From Paenibacillus campinasensis (GTDB lineage: Bacteria > Bacillota > Bacilli > Paenibacillales > Paenibacillaceae), in contig NZ_NPBY01000030.1 in assembly GCF_002272015.1 (NCBI RefSeq), forward strand, positions 124,001-188,000: a stretch of 64,000 nt of DNA, in the 5' to 3' direction. Below the pieces are notes generated by a model. That model was not told the DNA's origin, searched no databases, and worked only from the letters and a program-made list of their open reading frames with translations. The position numbers and the translations under genes are program-made. Position 1 is the stretch's first letter; each line of letters opens with the position of its first letter. Shown piece by piece: positions 9,174 to 16,703 of this stretch.

Positions 9174-11041
9174 AGCACTCCCTCCATTTGCGATGTGATC
9201 AGTTGATAGTAAACCCCGCGCCTGGCCATCAGCTCTCCGTGTGTCCCGGTTTCGGCCACTCGTCCGGCGTCCAGGACAATAATGTAATCCATGTGCGGCA
9301 TCCAGTGGAGGCGGTGGGTTGCCAGGAACACCCATTTATCCCGAAACAGGGGAAGCATCGTCTCCTTCAGCTCATACTCGGTCTCGATATCCAAATGCGC
9401 CGTAGGCTCATCCAGCAGCAGCACCGGCCGATTGCCGAGCAGCGCCCTCGCCAGCGCCACGCGCTGTGCCTGTCCGCCGCTAAGCGCCCGTCCGCCTCCG
9501 CCAATGTGCTCATCCAGCCCTTGCGGCAATGACGCCACCAGCTTCGACAGTCCGGCCGTCTCTACCGCCTGAACAACCTCTGCCCTTGAGGCATCCGGTG
9601 CATAGAACTTCACATTATCCTCAAGAGAGCAGCTGAACAGATACGGATGCTGGGGCATGTAAGTGATCTGTTCACGCCATGCGCGCCTATCTGCATCAGA
9701 CATCGGCACGCCATCCAGCGAGATCGTTCCCTCCGATGCCTGGACGAAGCCGCCAAGCAGATCAATCAGTGTTGACTTGCCTGCACCGCTCTCGCCCACG
9801 ATGCCAACCTTTCGCCGCCCCCGGATCTGAAGGTCAATTCCCTCCAAAGACGCGCGCCCGCCATCTTCATACCGCTTGCCGATCCCGGTCAGCCGCAGCA
9901 GGCTGTCCGTCTCCCAGGCAAAGGACTTCCCGATCGGGGGTGCGGCCGGGCCCTTCCCGGCTTTACGCGGAAGGCCTGATGAACCGCCATTCGCATTCCC
10001 TATCGCGTATCGCTGCGGACCTTGAGCTTGAGGCGGCCTCTTCTGCTCGCCTGCTGCTGGCTGCTTCGTGTCCGGGAGCGGCGTAGCGCCAGACTCGGCT
10101 TCAGCCTCCCGGATCATCGATTGCATGGCCAGCCCCGCCTGCCTGCCGTCCAGCGTCGCGTGGAAGTCAGCCCCGAGCATGCGCACAGGCAGGAAATATT
10201 CTGGTGCAAGCACCAGCACCGTCAGTGCAGGCAGCAGCTCCAGACTGCCATTGATCAGGCGCAGGCCCAGGTTAACCGCCACAGTGGCTACGGACAGCAT
10301 TGTGAAAAAGTCCAGTGAGAAAGAGGACAGAAAGGCTACGCGCAGCGTCCGCATCGTTGCCTTCCGATACCCTTCGCTAACCTGCTTGATGCTGCGGCTG
10401 TGGCCAGCGCTTTGACCGAGATACTTCAAGGTCTCCAGCCCGCGCAGCGAATCGACAAAGTGATTGGACAGCACCCGGTAGGAACCTAGCTGCTTCTCGG
10501 TTTGTTTTCTCGCAGCCAGTCCTACCAGAATGAGAAATGCGATCAGTATCGGCATCGTCACGAGCAGAATCAGGCCCGATATACGGTCGGTCGCAAATAC
10601 ATACAGCCATACCAAAATTGGTGTAATTCCTACCCCGAGCATGCGCGGGATGACCAGCTCGGCGTATTTGCGAAACTTGCCGATCCCGTCCAGCACCAGC
10701 GTGACCACATTCCCGGTCCCTTCGGTACGAACAGCCGCCGGGCCGCGCTGGAACAGCGCTGCCAGCAGCCTCTGTCTCAGATCGGAGCCGGTCTCCTCGG
10801 CAAACCGCTGGGCCAGGCGCTGCTGCAGCATGGAGATGACGTGCCGGGCCAGAAACGCCAGCAGAAACCAGCCGATCTCTCCGGCCTGCTGGTACGGACT
10901 TGAGCCCGAGAACAGCGCCGAGATGACTTCTGCCAGCCATTTCGCTTGCAGAATGATGGCCAGGCTTTGCGCTACCGTACATAATGCCACAAGAAGAAAT
11001 ACCGGCTTCGCCCCTTTATACCCCAGCAGCTCCTTGCCCAT
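9170..11041 (-). CDS. cydD: CydD, heterodimeric ABC exporter subunit of the cyd operon
   Basis: Partner half of the CydDC exporter, 623 residues. The N-terminal ABC exporter membrane domain (FLLVALCTVAQSLAIILQAKW onward) is followed by a Gly/Pro/Gln-rich linker (about residues 310-375) and a nucleotide-binding domain with Walker A GESGAGKST, Q-loop TYMPQHPYLF, signature LSGGQAQR and Walker B VLLLDEPTAHLD. The ATG overlaps the cydB stop by one base (TGATG), and the 3' end overlaps the cydC start, so translation is probably coupled through the operon. Confidence 0.95.
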   Translation of the reverse strand: MGKELLGYKGAKPVFLLVALCTVAQSLAIILQAKWLAEVISALFSGSSPYQQAGEIGWFLLAFLARHVISMLQQRLAQRFAEETGSDLRQRLLAALFQRGPAAVRTEGTGNVVTLVLDGIGKFRKYAELVIPRMLGVGITPILVWLYVFATDRISGLILLVTMPILIAFLILVGLAARKQTEKQLGSYRVLSNHFVDSLRGLETLKYLGQSAGHSRSIKQVSEGYRKATMRTLRVAFLSSFSLDFFTMLSVATVAVNLGLRLINGSLELLPALTVLVLAPEYFLPVRMLGADFHATLDGRQAGLAMQSMIREAEAESGATPLPDTKQPAAGEQKRPPQAQGPQRYAIGNANGGSSGLPRKAGKGPAAPPIGKSFAWETDSLLRLTGIGKRYEDGGRASLEGIDLQIRGRRKVGIVGESGAGKSTLIDLLGGFVQASEGTISLDGVPMSDADRRAWREQITYMPQHPYLFSCSLEDNVKFYAPDASRAEVVQAVETAGLSKLVASLPQGLDEHIGGGGRALSGGQAQRVALARALLGNRPVLLLDEPTAHLDIETEYELKETMLPLFRDKWVFLATHRLHWMPHMDYIIVLDAGRVAETGTHGELMARRGVYYQLITSQMEGVL

Positions 11042-12057
11042 CAGTATTCCAGATGCTCCTTCTCATTCACGCGCTTGTGGAACACAAAGTAGCTCCAGAT
11101 CTGATAGCCCAGCACAAATGGCAGCAGGGTGACAGCGACGATGGTCATAATCTTCAGCGAGTACGGGCCGGAGGCCGCATTGTAAATCGTCAGGTCAAAT
11201 GCCGAATTGATGGAGCTGATCATGACGCGTGGGAATAACCCGGCGAACACCGACGTCACCAGCAGCACGATGACCGCGCCGGTCATCCCGAACGCCCAGC
11301 CGTCGCGCTTGACGCTCATGAAATAGCCGCCGATGAGAAAGGCTACCATCGCGAGGATGAGCAGCAGCGATACGAGCATGCCCTTCTTCTCGATAATGTC
11401 CGTCACCATGTAAGTCATCACGCCGAAGACCATGAACAGCCCTGCAACCGGCAGAAGCAAACGCCGGGCCAGGCGGCGCGCCCGCTCCTGGAGCTGACCT
11501 GTCGTGCGCAGCGTAGTGAACATCAAGCCGTGCAGCAGACAGAGCATTACCATCGTCAAGCCGCCGACCACTGTATAAAGGTTCACGACATCGAAGAAGC
11601 CGGCATGCAGCTGCATCTGCGCATCAATCGGAAGCCCCTGAATAAGACAGGCGAACACAACGCCAAGCAGAAACGGAGGCAGCACGCTGCCGAGAAAAAT
11701 TGCCGCATCCCATACTTTTTTCCAGCGGGTGTTATCGACCTTTCCCCGGAATTCAAAGGCGACCCCGCGCCCGATGAGCGCCAGCAGCAAAAACACAAGC
11801 GGAATATAGAAACCGCTGAACAGCGTGGCGTACCAGTTCGGGAATGCGGCAAACATCGCACCTCCGGCGGTCAGCAGCCACACCTCGTTCGCATCCCAGA
11901 ACGGACCGATCGAGTTGATAAGAATACGACGCTCTGTGTCGTTCTTCGCGAGAAACCGGGTCGACATGCCCACTCCGAAATCGAAGCCCTCCAGAAAAAA
12001 GAAACCGATAAACAACACAGCAACGAGAATAAACCACAGTTCATTAAGAGACAGCAT
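11041..12057 (-). CDS. cydB: Cytochrome bd oxidase subunit II
   Basis: Membrane subunit II of the high-affinity bd-type quinol oxidase that reduces O2 to water. The N-terminal signature FFFLEGFDFGVGM is present, with about eight to nine membrane helices (VFLLLALIGRGVAFEFRG; LLLILAMVAFLIGGYFM; IMTIVAVTLLPFVLGYQIWSYFVF). At 338 residues it has the usual family length. It overlaps the cydA 3' end by 14 bp and the cydD start by one base. Confidence 0.96.
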   Translation of the reverse strand: MLSLNELWFILVAVLFIGFFFLEGFDFGVGMSTRFLAKNDTERRILINSIGPFWDANEVWLLTAGGAMFAAFPNWYATLFSGFYIPLVFLLLALIGRGVAFEFRGKVDNTRWKKVWDAAIFLGSVLPPFLLGVVFACLIQGLPIDAQMQLHAGFFDVVNLYTVVGGLTMVMLCLLHGLMFTTLRTTGQLQERARRLARRLLLPVAGLFMVFGVMTYMVTDIIEKKGMLVSLLLILAMVAFLIGGYFMSVKRDGWAFGMTGAVIVLLVTSVFAGLFPRVMISSINSAFDLTIYNAASGPYSLKIMTIVAVTLLPFVLGYQIWSYFVFHKRVNEKEHLEY

Positions 12058-13450
12058 TGTAGTCCTCCTCCTTCGCGAACGGGTCGCTCACATGTTGATC
12101 GCCCGTCTCTTCCGCATATGGCCCTTTCTTGATGACCTTCACGAACAGATAGGCCATTACGACAGCCAGAACGGCATAGATCGCAGTAAACGTAATAAGT
12201 GAGAACAGAATGGAGCCTGCGCTGACGTTAGGCGATATGCTGTTCTCTGTTGTTATCAGTCCGAATACCGTCCATGGCTGACGCCCGATCTCCGTCATAA
12301 TCCATCCGGTTGTATTGGCTATGAACGGCAGCGAAATGCTGTACAGCATCAGGCCCATGAACCATTTGCCGGCCTGCTCCAGCTTCCTGCGCAGTGCCAG
12401 CCACGTGCCATACAAGCCAAGCAGAATCATGATTGTGCCAGACGCCACCATAATCCGGAAGCTCCAGAAGGTCGTTCTCACCGGCGGAATATAGTCACCA
12501 GGCCCATACTCCTGCTCGTATTGGGCTTGAAGCTCCTTCATCCCGACCACTTCCCCGGAAAACTTGCTGTAAGACAAGAAGCTCAGCAAATACGGAACCT
12601 TCACTTCCATGGCGTTCTGCTGCTTCTCAGGATCAATAGCCGCAATGACCGTCCATGGCGCCGGATCATCACTTGTCTCCCACAAGCCTTCCGCCGCCGC
12701 CATCTTCATCGGCTGGGTTTGCACCAGGTACTGCGCCTGCTGATGACCGAATACGGCTACGAGTATAGAGGATATCAGCCCTACAACAACCGCAATGTGG
12801 AAGGACTTTTTGAAGAAGGTCACGTCTTGCTTCCGCATCAGCTTATAGGCACTGACCCCGGTGACCAGAAATGCCCCTGTGGCGAGCGCGCCGAATATCG
12901 TATGCGGGAACTCTACCAGCAGCTGTCCATTCGTAATGAGCGCGAAGAAATCGTTCATCTCTGCCCGTCCGTTGTTGATGACATAGCCGACCGGACGCTG
13001 CATGAAAGAGTTGGCCGCCAATATCCAGAACGCCGACATGACCGTCCCCAGGGAAACCAGCCAGATCGAGAGCAGGTGGACCTTCTTGGACAGGCGGTCC
13101 CAGCCGAAGATCCACAAGCCGATGAAGGTCGACTCCAGGAAGAAGGCCAGCAGCGCTTCAATCGCCAGCGGCGCACCGAATACGTCCCCGACAAAGCGGG
13201 AGTAATCCGACCAGTTCATCCCGAACTGGAACTCCTGCAGAATGCCTGTTACGACCCCGACCGCAAAATTGATCAGGAACAGCTTGCCCCAGAACTTGGC
13301 CATCTTCTTGTACACTTCCTGGCCTTTCACCACATACATCGTCTCCATGATGGCAATCAGAAACGCCAGACCGATGGATAGCGGCACAAAAATAAAATGA
13401 AAAATGGTTGTCGATGCGAATTGAATTCGCGCCAGCATGACCGGATCCAT
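12044..13450 (-). CDS. cydA: Cytochrome bd oxidase subunit I
   Basis: Haem-carrying subunit I of the quinol oxidase. It shows the N-terminal ARIQFASTTIFHFIFVPLSIG with the haem-ligand-type His, the LVEFPHTIFGALATGAF helix, and the diagnostic GRQPW segment (TEIGRQPWTVFGLITT). At 468 residues with a compact quinol loop it matches the short Bacillota type rather than the longer E. coli form. ATG at 13450 is chosen because AGAAAGGGG lies about 8 nt before it; the frame stays open 11 codons further up without a ribosome site. First gene of cydABDC, behind two Rex/FNR-like palindromes. Confidence 0.96.
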   Translation of the reverse strand: MDPVMLARIQFASTTIFHFIFVPLSIGLAFLIAIMETMYVVKGQEVYKKMAKFWGKLFLINFAVGVVTGILQEFQFGMNWSDYSRFVGDVFGAPLAIEALLAFFLESTFIGLWIFGWDRLSKKVHLLSIWLVSLGTVMSAFWILAANSFMQRPVGYVINNGRAEMNDFFALITNGQLLVEFPHTIFGALATGAFLVTGVSAYKLMRKQDVTFFKKSFHIAVVVGLISSILVAVFGHQQAQYLVQTQPMKMAAAEGLWETSDDPAPWTVIAAIDPEKQQNAMEVKVPYLLSFLSYSKFSGEVVGMKELQAQYEQEYGPGDYIPPVRTTFWSFRIMVASGTIMILLGLYGTWLALRRKLEQAGKWFMGLMLYSISLPFIANTTGWIMTEIGRQPWTVFGLITTENSISPNVSAGSILFSLITFTAIYAVLAVVMAYLFVKVIKKGPYAEETGDQHVSDPFAKEEDYNAVS

Positions 13451-13550
13451 AAAATACCCCTTTCTTTCCTTTCGATTGAGCATGCCTTGTGAAGTTCGGT
13501 TCGGCTGCTCACGGTTCTGTTTGTATTTTCGCAGAGGGATAATTTGAATA

Positions 13551-13568
13551 TTGTGATAAAAATCACAT
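13551..13568 (-). promoter_or_regulatory. Rex/FNR-like operator 1 upstream of cydA
   Basis: TTGTGATAAAAATCACAT matches the Rex consensus TTGTGA-N6-TCACAA except for the last base, and also fits the FNR form TGTGA-N6-TCACA. It is centred about 110 bp before the cydA ATG. Confidence 0.65.
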
Positions 13569-13602
13569 AAATCAGCAGCGCATGCGGGAAAAAGTTATAA
13601 AT

Positions 13603-13620
13603 TCGTGACAAAAATCACTA
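13603..13620 (-). promoter_or_regulatory. Rex/FNR-like operator 2 upstream of cydA
   Basis: TCGTGACAAAAATCACTA has the inverted GTGA-N6-TCAC core with two deviations from the Rex consensus. It lies 52 bp (five helical turns) from operator 1. Multiple Rex sites upstream of cyd are known in B. subtilis. Confidence 0.5.
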
Positions 13621-13632
13621 ATTAATCATAAT

Positions 13633-13668
13633 GAAAAAAGAAAAGCCCGCGCAGATCAGCGCCGGCTT
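13633..13668 (-). terminator. Terminator of the acidic-repeat gene
   Basis: On the minus strand AAGCCGGCGC pairs with GCGCGGGCTT (one mismatch), followed by TTCTTTTTT. It lies 14 bp after the stop at 13682 and insulates the cyd operon. Confidence 0.85.
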
Positions 13669-13681
13669 ACGTCCTCTCATA

Positions 13682-14092
13682 TTAGCTTTTACATAAGAAT
13701 TCATCCAGATTATACCGGCTGATGACACTTTCGAGCGTATTGCGATCCGATAAATACTCTACAGTATAAGTGCCGGAAACCGTTACCTTTCGGCCATCCT
13801 CCAGGTAGTCCAGATGAAGCACACCATACTCATCAAATTCCCATTCATGAGCCACCCAATATATTGGAGAGGCCAAGCCTATGAACTGAATAACGACGAT
13901 CGATCCATATACAAACTCTTCAGGCTCCTCGTATTCCTCGTATTCCTCATATTCCTCGTACAAGTCGTCTCCGGCGTCATATGCATTATATTGATGACGA
14001 TCGATCCGGGATCGAATGATTTTGATTACGATAGCAGCCGCTGCAGCGACCGCCAAAAGGATAATAAAAGCCACACTGTTAGACCACGACAC
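13682..14092 (-). CDS. Small membrane protein with Tyr-Glu-Glu repeats
   Basis: No family recognised. A 136-residue protein opened by GTG, with GGAAGGGGAATAGG upstream. Residues about 6-26 form one membrane helix (VAFIILLAVAAAAAIVI). A short basic stretch, then an acidic YEEYEEYEEYEE tract (about residues 45-57), lead to a soluble C-terminal part (VYGSIVVIQFIGLASPIYWVA; GVLHLDYLEDGRKVTVSGTYTVEYL) that looks beta-rich. The repeat is a 9-bp tandem in the DNA and so could vary in copy number. A terminator follows. Single-gene unit. Confidence 0.7.
   Translation of the reverse strand: MSWSNSVAFIILLAVAAAAAIVIKIIRSRIDRHQYNAYDAGDDLYEEYEEYEEYEEPEEFVYGSIVVIQFIGLASPIYWVAHEWEFDEYGVLHLDYLEDGRKVTVSGTYTVEYLSDRNTLESVISRYNLDEFLCKS
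13926..13961. repeat. 9-bp tandem repeat inside the acidic-repeat gene
   Basis: About four copies of a CTCGTATTC-type unit (minus strand GAGGAATAC), encoding the Tyr-Glu-Glu tract; one unit carries an A/G change. Confidence 0.75.
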
Positions 14093-14589
14093 GTCCTATT
14101 CCCCTTCCAGCATCACCTGTTATGTACCTTGTTTCCTGATGATACAACGATGCATACTTGTTGCTTTTATCATATATCGGGAATCCAATTTCACAAGACG
14201 TCTCCTCAAAAAATGGGCCAAAACTAAAAAAAATAATTTTTTTCTTAAAACAGCATGCCGGAGCGCGATGCCTCACGATCGTTATTGGTAACAGCCCTTC
14301 CGGATCAGGCGGAACAAATATGCTGATACACCGGGAATGAAACCGGATTCTAGCTAGCTTGCATTCTCCACAATCACATGAATGAAAAGCTTAAAATGCA
14401 AGTGCTTCCATCGATCCGTATGAAACCGCAATCACACTGCGTCAGATTATCTGCCGCGTTGACGACTTGACAAAGCTTATGTTACGGTTTTTTTAACGAC
14501 AACGGCGAATTCAATTATGGGAACCGCCGGATATCCAACTCGTTTTGTTATATTAACTAACACTTTATTAACATGAGGGAGTGGTTAAA
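14093..14589. other. Intergenic gap between divergent genes
   Basis: About 500 bp, AT-rich around 14222-14252. A TTGACA at 14467 could be a -35 element for the HAD gene but lacks a good -10 partner. I see no RNA element or gene here. Confidence 0.5.
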
Positions 14590-15252
14590 TTGATCAAAGG
14601 TTTCATTTTTGATTTTGACGGAACGATCATCGATACCGAGACTGCCTGGTACTATGCTTTTCGCGAAGCCTACCAGGAGTATGGAGTAGAGCTGACACTC
14701 GCACACTATTCCACTTGTATCGGCACCAGCTTGAATTCTTTTAATCCTTACGAATATCTGATGACCGACCTGAACCTGCCCATTGATAAAGAGGAATTCC
14801 GCATCGCGGTTCAGCAGCGGCACAGTGAACTGATGGAGAAAGAGGCAATCCGCCCGGGCATTCTGGAGTTTCTGAACTCGGCGAAAGAGGCAAATCTAAA
14901 GCTGGGGCTAGCATCAAGCTCTTCCAAGGCCTGGGTTGAAAAGCATTTGGAGCTGCTTGATATTCAAGATTACTTTGAATGTATCCGCACTTCTGACGAT
15001 GTGGCCCGGGTTAAACCTGATCCTGAGCTGTATGTGCAAACTCTGGAGTTTCTGGACCTCGCGCCTTCGGATGCCGTGGCCATCGAGGATTCCCCAAACG
15101 GCTCGAAAGCAGCCGCAGCTGCAGGCATGCATTGCGTAGTTATCCCCAATGAACTGACCCGTTATCTGGAGTTTGATGTTCCGCATCACAAGACCGATTC
15201 GTTAAGTTCCCTCGATTTCGAACATGTAGTCACACGCAAAATTTTTAGCTAA
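14590..15252 (+). CDS. HAD-superfamily phosphatase (beta-phosphoglucomutase-like)
   Basis: HAD subfamily IA hydrolase with all four motifs: DFDGTIIDTE (nucleophile Asp), ASSSS (motif II), VKPDPELY (Lys, motif III) and IEDSPNG (motif IV). A helical cap lies between motifs I and II. It resembles B. subtilis YhcW-type sugar-phosphate phosphatases. TTG at 14590 is preferred, with GAGGGAG 8 nt upstream; a GTG three codons earlier overlaps that ribosome site. It lies 180 bp before mtlD on the same strand, which raises the idea of a sugar-phosphate or mannitol-1-phosphate substrate, but specificity cannot be read from sequence. Confidence 0.9.
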   Translation: MIKGFIFDFDGTIIDTETAWYYAFREAYQEYGVELTLAHYSTCIGTSLNSFNPYEYLMTDLNLPIDKEEFRIAVQQRHSELMEKEAIRPGILEFLNSAKEANLKLGLASSSSKAWVEKHLELLDIQDYFECIRTSDDVARVKPDPELYVQTLEFLDLAPSDAVAIEDSPNGSKAAAAAGMHCVVIPNELTRYLEFDVPHHKTDSLSSLDFEHVVTRKIFS

Positions 15253-15330
15253 CAGCTAAGTAATCCTCTATACTCCATTCACACCGATCATAATCAAAGG
15301 CCTGTCCGACAAGGATGTTCAGCAAGTTGT

Positions 15331-15390
15331 AGGAACAGGACGGAGATAATGATGAAGCGAAATATCAAGTCCCCTACCTGTCCTGTTCCT
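15331..15390 (+). other. Inverted repeat in the mtlD leader
   Basis: AGGAACAGGAC (15331-15341) pairs perfectly with GTCCTGTTCCT (15380-15390) across a 38-nt loop. The loop contains the start of a 28-residue upstream ORF (15349-15435) whose stop overlaps the mtlD ATG (ATGA). It could be an attenuator or a weak terminator for the HAD gene; there is no clean T-run. Confidence 0.45.
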
Positions 15391-15431
15391 TCTTCATTTC
15401 AGTCTTCAAGACCAAAAAGGAGGAATACACG

Positions 15432-16655
15432 ATGAAAGCTGTCCACTTCGGGGCCGGGAACATCGGCAGAGGTTTTATCGGCCCGATACTGTCCAAATCC
15501 GGTTACCATGTATGTTTTGTCGCCCGCAACAAGAAGCAAATCAGCGAACTTCAGACCCGGCGGGAATACCCTCTTGTGCTGGCCAATGAGGATCGCAAAT
15601 CCGAGATCGTTGGCAACGTAACGGCGCTAAGTCTGGGGGAGTCTGGCAAAGTGACCGCGCAGATTGCCGCAGCGGATATCGTCACTACGGCTGTTGGCAT
15701 CAGCGCACTGAAGGACATTGCCGAATCGATTGCCCGCGGGATTCGCCAGCGGATAAAGCAGGGCAATGCAACCCCTCTGCATATTATGGCCTGCGAGAAC
15801 GGGATCGGAGCAAGCCAGTTGTTGAAGAAATGGGTCTCCCCTTACCTGGAAAACTGGGGAATTCAAGATGCCGACCGCTTCGTGTCTTATCCGAATACGG
15901 TGGTGGACCGGATCGTCCCCGTGCAAAAGCATAAAGATCCGCTGCAAGTGATGGTCGAACCTTTCTCCGAATGGGTGATTGACCGCAACGAGATCAAGGG
16001 CGAGCTTCCCCCTCTGCAGGGCGTCCGTTACTCCGATTCGCTCGACGCTTATTTGGAACGAAAGCTGTTCACCGTGAATACCGGACACTGCTGCGCCGCG
16101 TATTTCGGATATTTGGAAGGCTATTCTACAATTCAGGACGCGATGTCCGATCCCGGCATCCGTTCCAAAGTTACCGGGGTGCTAATGGAGACCGGAGCGC
16201 TGCTCCGCGAGCGTTACGGTTTCGACGAGAAGAAGCATCGGCTGTATATCGAGAAAATATTGGGACGATTCGCAAACCCGCATTTTCACGATCCGATCAC
16301 TCGTGTCGCCCGTTCCCCGATCCGCAAGCTCTCATCCAGTGAACGCCTGGTGTATCCCGCCATGCAGGCTGAGCGACTCGGATTGAATACATCCGGTCTG
16401 GTTACGGCCATTGCCGCCGCCCTTCTGTTTGATCACGCCGACGATCCCGAAGCGCTGAAGCTGCAAGAACAAATCCGCAAGCAAGGGATTCGTGAAGTGG
16501 TCTCGCACGTGCTCGGCATCCCATTCAGCCATCCGCTTCACGGCCGTATTACCGCCGCCTACCGGAAGCTGTGCTTGAACTATCCTCATCTGGCCAGCAC
16601 GGGCTTTGAGACGATCTTCAGTCCTACCGCCCATCGCCCGGCGTCCACGGAATAA
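15432..16655 (+). CDS. mtlD: Mannitol-1-phosphate 5-dehydrogenase
   Basis: Interconverts mannitol 1-phosphate and fructose 6-phosphate with NAD(H). It has the N-terminal dinucleotide-binding HFGAGNIGRGFIGP, the substrate-domain ENGIGASQLLKKWV, the VDRIVP strand and the catalytic helix KLSSSERLVYPAMQA typical of polyol-specific long-chain dehydrogenases. At 407 residues it is slightly longer than most MtlD proteins because of the C-terminal tail. AAAGGAGG lies 9 nt before the ATG. No mtlA, mtlF or mtlR accompanies it, unlike the classical mannitol PTS operon. Confidence 0.95.
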   Translation: MKAVHFGAGNIGRGFIGPILSKSGYHVCFVARNKKQISELQTRREYPLVLANEDRKSEIVGNVTALSLGESGKVTAQIAAADIVTTAVGISALKDIAESIARGIRQRIKQGNATPLHIMACENGIGASQLLKKWVSPYLENWGIQDADRFVSYPNTVVDRIVPVQKHKDPLQVMVEPFSEWVIDRNEIKGELPPLQGVRYSDSLDAYLERKLFTVNTGHCCAAYFGYLEGYSTIQDAMSDPGIRSKVTGVLMETGALLRERYGFDEKKHRLYIEKILGRFANPHFHDPITRVARSPIRKLSSSERLVYPAMQAERLGLNTSGLVTAIAAALLFDHADDPEALKLQEQIRKQGIREVVSHVLGIPFSHPLHGRITAAYRKLCLNYPHLASTGFETIFSPTAHRPASTE

Positions 16656-16703
16656 GCAAGCGGGCCGGGATACGCGGGGATGCTTAAGCGCAGAACCCTT
16701 CGC

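Noticed and set aside
7308-9335. Extended N-terminus of CydC (MGVPGNPPPP...)
   Set aside because: The extra 54 codons overlap the CydD coding end and are Pro/Arg-rich. A TTG start coupled to the CydD stop fits the operon.
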